The notes under the pieces were generated by a model. That model did not search any database, was not told the DNA's origin, and was given only the letters and a program-made list of their open reading frames with translations. Made by a program: the position numbers and the translations under genes. Shown piece by piece: positions 44,331 through 54,966 of a stretch of DNA of 64,000 nt. Origin of the DNA: Chimonanthus salicifolius (Eukaryota; Streptophyta; Magnoliopsida; Laurales; Calycanthaceae); assembly GCA_013350335.1 (NCBI GenBank), contig CM023539.1, forward strand, positions 31,792,631 to 31,856,630, written 5' to 3'. Numbering within the stretch: position 1 is the first letter of the stretch; each line of letters opens with the position of its first letter.

Positions 44331-45025
44331 ATAGAGGGAGTCTATATAGACATCCGGAAAATCTTTCCTACACATCCGTTTTTCAAAATTGGATGGAAAT
44401 TATCATTTTTCCCTTCCACTTAAAAGCATCTCATCCTCTGAACGGCTGATCTACCGAATTTAAAAATTCCTCAGACGAATTCAAAAATTTGTTCGAACAA
44501 ATGGACTTTGAAGTGAGATTTTCAAACGAGCCCGTTTCTCGATCGATTTCTACAAACAAGGTATCAAAGTTCATCTACTCTAGATTTTATGAACTTCCGG
44601 AAATCATTTTAAGTGAAAAGGGTATGGTTTTGGACTTAAAAAATCGTACCTAAATAATTATGAGAGAAGACAAGTAGATATAAGTAATTTCAAGAGAGGT
44701 ATCATATTCATTTACTTAGAATAGTAATTTTCATATTTCTTTCATTTGAATCGGAGTGAGAAGCCTGAAAACATGACATGCTATTAAATACCAATACTTA
44801 AAGAATCAAAATAACAAACTAATAATAATAATAATAATATGATACTAGAGAAATACAAAAATACAAAGAAAACACACCAATACAATAAAAAAAAGTGTAT
44901 CAGCACTCAACATGAGCACCATCGGCCCTATAGGAATTTTATGAATTTTCAACTAACAGTAGAAATAAATTCATTCAGAACAATAACACAAATACAAGTA
45001 CATGGGTAGTGTATACTGTATACCA
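44331..45025. other. Non-coding stretch between hAT-2 and the VPS4 3' end
   Basis: Includes the 3' flank of the VPS4-like gene and a (TAA)n run at about 44819-44838. A polyadenylation-type AATAAA signal for the minus-strand gene would lie here; TTTATT-like motifs exist, but none can be singled out. Confidence 0.4.
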
Positions 45026-45150
45026 TCAGCCTTCGTCTCCAAACTCCTTGGTGAACCTTTCATGCACTTCAAGGTCCCTTTGCTAACAGTTGGCCGTTGT
45101 CTTGCAAGCACTTTATCAAAATCTGCCCTTCTGATTGGTGGCGGCAGAAT
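45026..45150 (-). pseudogene. VPS4: VPS4 last exon, with a one-base frameshift
   Basis: Acceptor GCAACAG before 45150. It reads ILPPPIRRADFDKVLARQRP, then TVSK; one base is missing near 45073-45083, after which the family's C-terminal HERFTKEFG-type end and TGA (45028-45026) are readable only in the shifted frame. In the unshifted frame translation would run on past 45026 to 44971. Confidence 0.92.
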
Positions 45151-45269
45151 CTGTTGCAGGCTATCAATGAAAATGTCAATCATTACAGTGCATGCTTTGC
45201 TTTTGAGCTTAATTTTATTTCTGTTCTACAAAATTTTTTATCCCAACAATATTCAAAAGAAAATGTCTT

Positions 45270-45952
45270 TTTTATTTTTGAGCGGTAACAAACAAGTATA
45301 AATTTATAAAAGAACAAGAAAAAGGATACAAGATGGCATCGATGGATCTGAGAGATTAAGACCCAACGAAAACCAAACAGAGAGAAGAGAGAAGAGAGAA
45401 GAGAGATAATACAACCCACACCATAACCAGATACACCAAAAGCACAAGAAACCACTCCAAATTTGCTAGAAGACTCGCAATGCCGATTGCACAACACCAA
45501 GTCATCAGAGAGAGATCATAAAAAAACGACTCCCAAGAAAGCCATCCAAACACCACGAAGATGAACATCAACCTCTCTTCTAATTCAGGCTAGAGAGACC
45601 CCAAACATAAAGACCCCAAAAAAACTTAATTAGGGCCATTATTTGAACACCCGTCGAAATCCCACTCGCTTACGTAGCCTAACCTGTTGGCTACAAAGAA
45701 TAGGACTAGCAACTCTTCTCCTTTTGGTAAGGAATGAGAATCGAAGATCTGTCCCTAATCTCAACAGCCTGAATGTCAGAGATAGCTAAGTCGCTATTAA
45801 TAAAATTGATCTTCAAATTTTTACCTATCTCTAAAATTGATCTCCCATCATCTTCTAAGTAACCCCTTTTCATCAACTTAAGATTATATGTACTATCTTC
45901 TTCCGAATAACCCCCTTCCTTCAAAGACTTCAAATTATTGTTCTCCGATCCA
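45270..45952 (-). mobile_element. 5'-truncated LINE in the last VPS4 intron
   Basis: A 15-base duplication AAAAGAAAATGTCTT flanks it (45255-45269, 45953-45967). On the minus strand it ends with TTTATAAATTT and an A-rich tail, as plant L1-type LINE 3' ends do. It has a CT-rich 'ctcttctctc' run in the 3' UTR. Only a short stop-interrupted coding portion could remain at its 5' side (45700-45950), which I cannot assign to a domain. Confidence 0.78.
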
Positions 45953-46492
45953 AAAAGAAAATGTCTTATATTCCAACGGTTATTTATATCATATTCAGAT
46001 CTTTCCATAAAAAAGTGTAATTGAGTAATTAACTAGTAAAGGAGAGAAAGGACTTTCACAATTTATATTCATTTTAAATACTCATCAAACTTGCAATTTA
46101 TTTACCCTCTAGAAAAAATAATAAGCTGAATAGCATTACATGCCACACCGCTTTCCAATTTGCTATGCATTTAACCTTTAGTTACCTTTTTAATTCATGT
46201 TTTAAGCTTCTATTAGCCATCTCAAGTTTATGAAAGGAATTCAGTACACAGTATTCTTTTCGTAACAAAGTTGTCCCGCAGGATAAACTCTAATTCATTA
46301 TCTCTATATGTGCAAGATTTTTATAAATACTTGATATTAAATCATCTTAGATCCTATAAATCTTTTTGCTGATATAAAGCAACAAACGCTAAAAGATAAC
46401 AAACTTATGTCCGTTATAGGTAGAAAGAAAAAAGCAGGTGAGAATGATTTGTGAAGCTAGGTTGATTTTATAATGCTGAATTTCACACATAC

Positions 46493-46648
46493 CGTTGAAG
46501 CAAGGCCCTGTACAGCAAGCTCCTGCATGGTAGTCCGAACTGCTCCTGGTTGATTTGGTCCACAAGGCATCCACATGTCATTATGGCTCTTTACGAAGAA
46601 CATGGGATCTTGGGTTTTGCGAACAGGTTCAAAAAGGACGTCCTTAAC
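46493..46648 (-). pseudogene. VPS4: VPS4 exon E (AAA small domain and beta region)
   Basis: 156 bases, 52 codons, starting VKDVLFEPVRKTQDPMFF and ending MQELAVQGLAST; acceptor TGACAG, donor GTATGT. The middle WMPCGPNQPGAV matches the family's W-PCGP-QPGA segment. No stop or frameshift is seen. Confidence 0.93.
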
Positions 46649-46759
46649 CTGTCAGAGAAGAAAAGATAATTTTGAATGTTAGCCAGCATTACCATAGAAA
46701 TTTGCACCCTGCTTATCCTTCAGTGACATTCTTAAACATTAATAAATGATGCCACTTGC

Positions 46760-46858
46760 ACAAACAGCAATGTCGGAACCTGAAAACCCCTCTGTCCTGC
46801 GAGCTAGAATCTCAAAGTCGCTTTCCGTCAAGTTGTGTGGTGTATCTCCCAGATGAAC
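46760..46858 (-). pseudogene. VPS4: VPS4 exon D, with a GC splice donor
   Basis: 99 bases: VHLGDTPHNLTESDFEILAR, then RTEGFSGSDIAVC. Acceptor CAATCAG before 46858. After the final TGT codon the intron begins GCAAGT, the consensus of rare GC-AG introns; the next exon resumes exactly in phase at 46648. The block is part of the AAA small domain. Confidence 0.92.
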
Positions 46859-46928
46859 CTGATTGAAAATCATCAAACTTCATGTGACTACTTGGAACAA
46901 GACTTTACCAAAAGCTAAATTTGCTTAC

Positions 46929-47690
46929 AACAGCTCAATAAATTGATCTACCGGAGGATCCCCATTTGAAGTTGTGTTAGGAATTCAGCCACAAAAACCA
47001 ATTGACTTGGTTCCCTTGCCAATAGTCACACCCAAGTGAAGAAGCTGAATCATATGCTCAACATACTCATGACATTCATGAAAAAGTAAAGTGTAAAATT
47101 GCAGCCAGCAATGACAAGTACAAGACACAAGCTGATTCTCAGAGGCGATTTCTTGAGTTTGATGTTGGTGATGTGGTCATGGTTCAACTACATCCAGAAA
47201 GATTCCCAAGGGAAATTCAAGAAGCTACATTCAGGAAGGTGCAGGTCCATGGAGAATAACTAAGGAGATCAGCTCAAATGCCTATATATTCGAATTGCCA
47301 AAGATCTGAATATCAGCCCTACATTTAACATTGAGATCTGACAATATATCATAGCCATCATTCAGATAAGACAATGAACAGCAAGCATTGAAGCTTCCTA
47401 TTATTCCTAAGACAAAAGAAGTGATTGAAGATGTGCTTAATAATCAATTGGTATCTAATCATAATAGTGGGTATCAAAAGTTTCTTGTTAAATGGAAGGA
47501 TCACACCATTTCTGATAGCACTTGCATTACTGCAACAGATTTTCAGTGTATTGATCCAGATTTATACGAGCAATATCAGGCCACTCACTCGCCAGAGACA
47601 ATTCTTTCAAGCTGGAGAGAAATGATGCAGACAGATAAAGACTCAAACTTTACAGAAGGTCTAAGTCTGGTGTAGGCCCTTGCTCACCAG
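46929..47690 (+). pseudogene. Ty3/gypsy pol fragment: integrase C-terminus and chromodomain
   Basis: Plus-strand reading: SPFEVVLGIQPQKPIDLVPL, then out of frame KVKCKIAASNDKYKTQAD, RRFLEFDVGDVVMVQLHPER, and the open piece 47388-47675 with VEDVLNNQLV, GYQKFLVKWKDHTISDSTC and DPDLYEQYQATHSPE. LVKWK...DSTW-like sequence followed by DP-LY-QY is a chromodomain at the end of a chromovirus integrase. It lies in the VPS4 intron between exons D and C, antisense to the gene. The 5' part and left LTR are missing; a 3' LTR may follow from about 47735 but its end was not found. Confidence 0.8.
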
Positions 47691-48431
47691 CCATAGGAAC
47701 CACCTCAACAACTGGCTTTGGAGAATTTTTTGTAGTGAAATTTGAATTCAAATATCATGAAATAAATTGTAAAATTCAACGCTCAAATTATGTTGCAATT
47801 CGGTGGTCTTAATCAGATTGAATTTGAATTCATCTTTGAATTCAAACTTGAATTATGCTGCATTTAATCCTTTGCTTTTAATCAAATAAATATCTGTATT
47901 AAAGATATATGACTTGTACTCAAAACTTTGAATAGTTGGAAATGAAATTGAATTGAAGCTTGAACTCTTTTTGGCTGGTAATGATTCTAGCCTCATCAGA
48001 AGGTGCTAACTGCTTCTAGTCCCTGGTGATGACTGCAAGGAAAGCCTAGGTGTTGACTCCTAGGAATGTTATCCTCCTACCATCCTAAGGCCCACCCTCT
48101 TTACCTAAACATTACACATAACCAGTCCACACAGACCAAAACAGTCCCTGATCTGTCTACAATTCCAGATTCCATCTAAGCCTTAATCCTTGACCTAAAC
48201 CCCCGTATAAACTCAAACTGCTTGCTGTTTGGACCTGTTTTCCACATTTTGCAGGCCATCCGGCATCACAATCTTCTGACCAGAACTATTTCCAGTTCCA
48301 GTCTCCTAGATACGTCCCAAAACGATCTTAAGCAACATTCCCTCATCTTCTCGTCTAATGGGGCTACTTTAAAGGTCATGCAGTCATTTCTAAATCTCTT
48401 GAAAAAGAAAAAAAAAAAAAGCTCCATCAAA
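47691..48431. other. Probable downstream LTR region of the gypsy fragment
   Basis: Non-coding, with GAATTTGAATTCA-type near-repeats at 47745, 47818 and 47842, a leader-like CCCCGTATAAACTC near 48200 and no gene. It likely includes the 3' LTR of the fragment at 46929, but no terminal pair was found. Confidence 0.35.
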
Positions 48432-48664
48432 CATCACAGGGCCACAAGCCATTTTGTAGAACTGACAGGTTGACAAACTTGATTTGTTTAATTCATGGCA
48501 TTCATTTGCTTTAGTGACAAATCCAACTAGATTCCTGGTCCAGCCCACAAAACCATCACAGGTCCACTGGCCATTTTATAGAAAAGACAGGTTTGACAAA
48601 ATTGATTTGTTCAATTCATGGCATTTATTTTCTTTAGTGGCAAATCCAGCTCAATCCCTGGTAT
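48432..48664. repeat. Tandem duplication, two ~115-bp units
   Basis: CATCACAG.G.CCAC..GCCATTTT at about 48432 and 48553, each followed by GACAGGTT(T)GACAAA, TTGATTTGTT(T/C)AATTCATGG and CTTTAGTG.CAAATCCA. About 85-90 percent alike by eye. Located in the VPS4 intron between exons D and C. Confidence 0.8.
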
Positions 48665-49119
48665 CCTTCTTTTTTCTTTTTTTCTTTTGCCGAGAAGTTA
48701 ATTTGCCTGTCCAACTATTTTATTCCATTCTTCTGAAGCTCAAATTATCTTTGCATCTGGCAAGCTTGTTCAGGCAGGGATTGCAAACGAAACCAGTACA
48801 ACAAATGTACCTGAACCCCGGACCATTCTGTAATTGTAAGGTGCCTAGAACATACACTCATCACGTGTTTTTGTGTTCTGTAATTAAAAGAGCACGAATT
48901 CACAAGTCCATTTATTTCCACAAACAGAAGTACTGGAGTAAAAAGAATTAAGAAACACATCTTAGAACTTAAATGATAATAATTTGCAAATTAAATTTGC
49001 TGAATTCATGAGAAGCATTGAGTCAATTCATAACAAACTGTAAGCTTCAGTTGATTGGTTTTGTATGACACAAGGTAAAGCGAAAAACAAGTTCACCACT
49101 CTAAGAAAGAACTTAATAC

Positions 49120-49194
49120 CTTGAACATGTGTTGTCTAGCTTTCAAATCAAGGAGAGGAATGTAAATTCGCTTGTCAAATCGTTGCCTGATGGC
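49120..49194 (-). pseudogene. VPS4: VPS4 exon C (second region of homology, Arg finger)
   Basis: 75 bases: AIRQRFDKRIYIPLLDLKAR then QHMFK. Acceptor TTGTAG, donor GTATTA. The usual family sequence is AIRRRFDKRIYIPLPD, so one Arg is Gln and Pro is Leu here, both in or near the intersubunit Arg finger. Only a 146-base intron separates it from exon B. Confidence 0.93.
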
Positions 49195-49340
49195 CTACAA
49201 CTCATGCACCACCTATTATCCATATAATGCAAAAATTCCAAAATCCTAAAGAAGGGAGGTGAGTTACTAGGTGAAAGAATTATTAGGGTTTCAAAGCCAC
49301 AATAACATCAAAGGAGCATTTAGAGCAACTCAGACTGTAC

Positions 49341-49409
49341 CTGATCAAGAGCATATGGTGTATTTGTTGCAGCAAGAACAAGAACTTTCTGGTCATTATT
49401 TCCTACACC
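49341..49409 (-). pseudogene. VPS4: VPS4 exon B
   Basis: 69 bases, 23 codons: GVGNNDQKVLVLAATNTPY then ALDQ. Acceptor GGCTCAG before 49409 and donor GTACAG after 49341. LAATN is the sensor 1 segment of AAA ATPases. No lesion is seen. Confidence 0.93.
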
Positions 49410-50840
49410 CTGAGCCAAAAGTGATGATGAAAATAACAATCTTAATTGAAGGTGAAAGTAAAAACCAATAGATAATGCACAGGAAAAGGATGATATTTCA
49501 AAGGCACAAAAATCTTTGTTGAAATATAATCTTGGGTGACAGAATCAATAAACTAGTAGATTCATCAAAAAGCAAGAAGTTAATAGAGCACAAAATAGGC
49601 AGTTTTAAAGCCTATATACTCAATCAAATCCTGGTGCTACTTTTTTTCTCTTTTGGAATAATGACAACAATTTTATCGAATAAGACTTTACAGAATATGA
49701 CGAATATACTGTTACAACATCAAGCATCATTACAAAAACAAGGACGCCTACTAATGGTCCATTTGAATTTTTTGATGAAATTTAGTCTACATGTAGGTAA
49801 TTTAGTCAGCTTTCAATCCAACCAATTGGAACTCCATAATTCTCAAAAGATGTATAATATGAAAAAAAAAGGACCAAGTGTGTATGCAATCTCATTTTCT
49901 TAATAGATATATATTTTTTTAAATAGATCAATATACTTGAATCAAACTTAGATTTTTGAGATGGCATATATATGAGCTCAAGCTCGGCCCAAATAATAAT
50001 CAGGCCTAAGCCCACCTTTTCTTGGGCCAGGTTCATTGAGCTTTTGAGCCAAATTCCCATCCCTAAGTAAGGTATTCTAAAAGGGGTTGTAGTTTCTTGT
50101 TGGGTAAAGGGACAAAATGACCTTTTGGAATGATTGGCGTCTACGAGATCTACCTTTAAGGAGCCCTTTCCAAGAGTTTTTCGTGTCTATCTTTCCAAAG
50201 ATGCCAGTCAGAATCCTTGGAGTATGTCCATCTTCTATCTATTCTTAACAATTGCTTTATTTACAAGCTTTAGGATGATGTGAGGATGTGGACGGGTGAT
50301 CCTTCTGGGGACTTCAGTGTTAAGTCCTTAGTTGGAAGCATTTATCCACCTCCTCAACCATTCCACCCTGTTCTTCTGTGTGGCTAGGCCTTGGCAAATG
50401 TTGAAACATTTTGTTGGTCAGCTATCACAATAAAATTTCCCAATAAATGCAACCTTCTTACACGCGGTAATCTTCAAGCAAAGGCAGATCTCTCTTGTCC
50501 TGAGCGACTGAATCTTTCAAATCACTTGTTCGTCCTTCGCCTATTTGACTATTCAATTTGGCTCTCCTCTCTCTCTCTCTCTCTGTAACCTACATGGATA
50601 AAATCACCCTGAGTTGGACTAGAGTCCTTTCTTTTAGGGGTGAAGCGGAGGACATTGTGGTTATCCGCCCCAATGGCTATTCAATGGTCAGTATGGTTGG
50701 AAAGCAATAGCTTGGTCATCAAAAGTCTTATTCAGTAGCTAAGGTGTTTGTTCTATCTAATGTATGGTTAATTAGTTGGGTGAAATCTAGATGAGAGTTC
50801 ATCAATATTTCTTCCTCCAATATTTACATAAGACCTTAAG

Positions 50841-51707
50841 TGATGTAGGACATGCAGCCGAGACCCATCTATTTTAGTAATGTATGGTTAATTAGTTGGG
50901 TGAAGTCAGGTCAGTGGATTTCCTTATTTGTTTAAGAGTCTGCAATAAGATTAGAAGTGTGCTAGAGTTGGAAACCACTTCGTGGCCTTCCAAACTTGAG
51001 TCCTAGTTTATTTTTAGTTGTTTGTTTCCTATATAATGCTATGAATGAAAGAGAGGGACACACCTCTTTCGAAATTATGAAATAAGATTAAGATTTGATT
51101 ATCTCTTTGCCTTCGAGCACGGTTATCCTCTTTGCTGCCTTAGTTGCAGACAATCCTCCCCTTGATGGTTCAGTTCCACTCGAGTTCTTGATCGCAAATC
51201 TTAGGCTTAATCCCAAGAGAAGAAGATTTTCTCGCTGATCTCTGGGCTTCATCCCAAAGCCTTCGCCATCGCCAGATCTTGCTGTTGTTGCCTCTGTTTC
51301 AATTTACAAGTCGTCACTTGCAATCCCACTTCCGCCACTGCTTCTCGCACCTTCTATCATTCCTTTCCTCCTTCGCAGGTACTCTAAGTTACTACCGTCC
51401 TCTTCTTCTTCCATCTGCCATTCAAATCCTTCTTACCCTTTTCCATCTACTTGCTTCCGCCGCCGTTACACCCTCTGCTGCCCTCTTCCTTTCGTTTCTC
51501 TTTTTCCCTTTTCTTTTTCTTAATACCATTCGCATCCCTGTAGCCCTCACACAACTTAAGCCGCACGTGACCAGAACCTGCCCTACACGTGCCTAGCTTA
51601 AAGGGCATTCAGTTCCTTCCCTTTACCTGTGCAAATAGTTTTACTGTTGACCCGAGCCCTCATCGAGATTGACTTATTTTGATTTTATCCCCGCTTCCAT
51701 TACATCA
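50841..51707 (+). repeat. 5' LTR of the gypsy element
   Basis: 867 bases. It shares with the 3' LTR a long block (from GGTTAGTGG/GGTCAGTGG to the end). At 50879-50904 it has AATGTATGGTTAATTAGTTG instead of the ~50 bases seen in the 3' LTR, and these bases copy the flank at 50759. Confidence 0.92.
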
Positions 51708-51792
51708 AATTGATCAAAGCCAAGTTTTCTGTTGTCTAGAGACGATCCCCGCTTCTCGTCGGTGATCTGGAAAAAAAAAAAAGGAAATTCTG

Positions 51793-52855
51793 ATGGCATC
51801 CAACAACAATCAGAATGTCTCCACCACTCAGTTCGATGCATTTAAAGTTGAGATCAACACTCAGATGAAAGATATGAAAGCAGAAATGAAAGAATTGTTC
51901 ACAGAGTTCCGCACACTCATGATTGCAAATTTTGCTGACAGAAACGCCGACAAGAAACAAAAAGAAGAGCCACCACATTGGGAAGATTGGGATGATGAGG
52001 AAGCCAAGCAATTGGTTCTCAACATCAACCCACCCAATCTCAATCAACAAAATTCTAGAGATTCTCATCGATCTTCTGACAACAATGATTATCGATCCAA
52101 GGTTGAACTCCTGTCCTTCAATGGCCTTCTCCACATTGAAGAGTTTATGGAATGGATCACAAAGGTTGAGCGTTTCTTTGAATATATGGGAGTACCTGAA
52201 GCCAAGCAAGTTCCAATGGTTGTTTTCAAACTCACTGGAGGTACTTCTTCTTGGTGGCAACAAACTCAACAGGACAGATCTCAACAAAATTTGGCTCTTA
52301 TTCGTACATGGTCCAGCATGAAGCAGCTTTTGAAAAGTCAGTATCTACTTCCTCATTACTCTTAGGTCTTATTCAACAAACTTCAGGACTGCTACTAAAG
52401 TACACATTCTGTTTAGGAATATGTTGATGACTTTCTCGCCTGCTCTCTTAATGATCTTCATGAGACAGAAGAGCAAAAGATTGCCCTCTTTCTACGTTGT
52501 CTGCGATGGGATATTCGCAAAGCACTTGCTTCTCATAGCCACTTCGCTTTGACCTCGGCTTTCAGTGCAGCTTTAAACGTGGAAGAATTCACTGATACCT
52601 CTCCACCAAGGAACCAAGCCAATCACCGCCCTACCTCATCCCACCCCTCTTTCTCCTATAACTAATCCTAGAATCGTAATAATTACCACCAACCAACTTC
52701 TACCCAACCCCAACACCCAATACTCTAAACCCCAATCATCCAATAATTCCCGCCCTTACAATAATAACCGTCCACCACCCCAACGCCCCAACAATCCTTC
52801 ACAAAATCAACCCAGTCAATCATCCTCATCCTCCAACCCTTATTCCCACCCAAAC
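51793..52855 (+). pseudogene. gypsy gag
   Basis: Open from ATG 51793 to a stop at 52365: MASNNNQNVSTTQFDAFKVE, acidic linker WEDWDDEEAK, then SFNGLLHIEEFMEWITKVER, FFEYMG, VVFKLTGGTSSWWQQTQQDR and WSSMKQLLKSQYLLPHYS, the Retrotrans_gag fold segment. After the stop the frame continues with EYVDDFLACSLNDL, EEQKIALFLRCLRWDI and a Pro/Asn/Gln-rich linker (52620-52850) with further stops. The zinc knuckle follows at 52859. Confidence 0.85.
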
Positions 52856-53678
52856 ATGGACAAGTGCTTCAAGTGTGGCAAAGTTGGCCATAGATCACAT
52901 GAGTGTCTCAATCGCTTAGCAATGATTGACTCTGAGACACCCGAGCAAGATCCTATTGATCCTTATGATAATGATATAGTGGAAGACAATCAAGATGATG
53001 ATGAACCATATACTGCTGATCTTGGTGAAGAGCTTGATTGCTCTCTAGTGGTTCGCCCGCTCTTGCTTGCTCTGTATGTTCTGCATCAACAACAGTGCAA
53101 GCACATCTTTCGCCCTACATGCACCTTTAAAGGCAAGATTTGTTCTCTTATTATAGACAGTGGTAGCTGCGACAATATGGTCTCTCAATTTTTCGTTCAT
53201 AAGCTTCAACTTCCAGTTCAACCATGCCCCAATCCATATTATGTTGGTTGGGTTGATGATACATGTCGCCACCAAGTAACTTCTCAATGTGAGGTTCCCT
53301 TCTCTATTGGTAAGGATCATGATACAGTTCCATGTGACGTGCTTAGAATGAATGTCAGCCACTTGATACTTGGCTGGCCTTGGCAATTTGACGTTCACTC
53401 CTTACATGATGGAAATTCCAAATACTTATACTTTCATGCACAATGGCCAGAAGATTATCTTGGCTTCTCCTACACGTCATTTGCAGCAGTCACGTGAGAA
53501 ACGCACAAGCGTCATCTCCAATGATATCATCAAACATTCTAGAGAAACAGGCTGTATTTATGCATTTATGGTTCGTCATGCCCCACAAGATACCTATGAT
53601 GTTCCTCCTCAGATGCAGCCCTTATTGGATGAGTTTTGATGTCTTCTACCTTCAGAAATCCTTGATTCTCTTCCTCCT
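52856..53678 (+). pseudogene. gypsy zinc knuckle and aspartic protease
   Basis: MDKCFKCGKVGHRSHEC is a CCHC knuckle, followed by an acidic linker, then LIIDSGSCDNMVS (protease active site with DSG) and PYYVGWVDDTCRHQV, DVLRMNVSHLILGWPWQFDV, HDGNSKYLYF. The L-LG-PWQ-D block is characteristic of chromovirus proteases. The open frame ends at 53497, and the linker toward RT (53370-53678) changes frame. Confidence 0.85.
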
Positions 53679-54410
53679 ATGCCCAATATTCAGCATCATA
53701 TTGATTTCGTTCTTGGAGCTAGCCTTCCCAATCTTGCACATTATAGGTTGAGTTCCAAGGAACAAGCCATTTTGCAGGAACAAGTTGAGGACCTCTTAGC
53801 AAAAGGTTTGATTCGCCATAGCATGAGCCCTTGTGCAGTCCCTGCTTTGCTTGTGCCCAAGAAAGATGGCTCCTGGCGTATGTACATTGGCAGTCGAGCA
53901 GTTAACAAAATTACTATCAGATACCATTTTCCTATTCCACGTTTAGATGATATGCTTGACATGCTTTCTGGTTCCGTTATCTTCTCCAAACTTGATATTA
54001 AGAGTGGTAATCATCAAATCCGTATCCAGCCTAGTGACGAATGGAAAACTGCTTCTAAGACCAAAGATGGACTTTATGAATGGCTTGTTAGGCCTTTTGG
54101 CCTCTCTAATTCACCTAGTACTTTTACGAGGCTGATGAATCAAGTCCTGCAGCCTTTCATTGGACATTTTATACCTTGCAAGAAGACTATGGATGCAGAA
54201 AATATTGCCAACCTCTTCTTTCGGGAAGTCGTTCGCCTTCATGGTGTCCCTAAGTCCATCACTTCGGATCGTGATCCAAAGTTTCTTAGTCACTTTTGGC
54301 TAACTCTTTGGAAACGCCTTGACACATCATTAAAGTTCAGTAGCACCGCCCATATGCAGACAGACGGACAAAATGAAGTGGTGAACCGCACTCTTGGCAA
54401 CCTTATTTGA
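53679..54410 (+). pseudogene. gypsy RT front half fused in frame to integrase core
   Basis: Residues 1-166 are [92 protein letters not shown]. Immediately after VLQPFIG, where YxDD should come, the frame continues as [47 protein letters not shown] of integrase. The deletion removed the YxDD site, RNase H and the HHCC and first Asp of integrase, yet kept the frame. A TGA at 54408-54410 ends it (expected Arg). Confidence 0.9.
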
Positions 54411-54966
54411 TGTCTTTCGAGTGAGAAACAGCGTCAGTGGGATCTTGCGCTTGCTCAAGGAGAGTTTGCCTACAATTCCTCCCCTAACAAGTCCACAGGA
54501 CTTCCACCATTCAAGATTGTGTATTCTAAAGTGCCTAATCACACTTTAGACCTTGTGGCCTTACCTCCGCTACCGGACTCCAATGTTGCAGCCAATAAGT
54601 TGGTTGATTTGGTTGCAGAGCTTCAGGACACCGTCAAAAAGCTCCTTGCCGACTCCAATGACAAATACAAATCACATACAGATAAGCATCGGCGTGTACA
54701 AACTTTTGAAGAAGGTGACTTTATTATGGTCTTCCTAAGCAAGGAGTGTTTCCCCGTCGGTACTTACAACAAGATCAAGATCAAGAAGATTGGTCCCTCG
54801 CGTATTCTCAAAAAAATAAGTGACAATCCTTACGTCGTTGACCTCCCTTCGGATTTGCATATTTCTCCTAGTTTCAATGTGAAGGACATCTTTCCATACT
54901 ATGATGGAGATCCAGTCAATCTTCCAAATTTCAACTCAAGGAAGAGTTTTTTTAAGACCGGAGGAA
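54411..54966 (+). pseudogene. gypsy integrase C-terminal part and PPT
   Basis: Continues in frame after the TGA: WDLALAQGEFAYNSSPNKST, YSKVPNHTLDLV, NDKYKSHTDKHRRVQTFEEG, FPVGTYNKIKIKKIGPSRIL and DLHISPSFNVKDIFPYYDGD, the C-terminal domain of chromovirus integrases. No chromodomain of the LVKWK type follows; coding ends close to the LTR. PPT ACCGGAGGAA lies at about 54957-54966. Confidence 0.85.

Noticed and set aside
45706..46008. 100-codon minus-strand frame in the last VPS4 intron
   Set aside because: It crosses the LINE boundary and the target duplication, so it cannot be one conserved gene; no domain is recognised.
49950..50062. Possible hAT or CACTA end (TAGGGATGGGAATTTGG in reverse at 50062)
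   Set aside because: Only one end is visible, without inverted partner or duplication.
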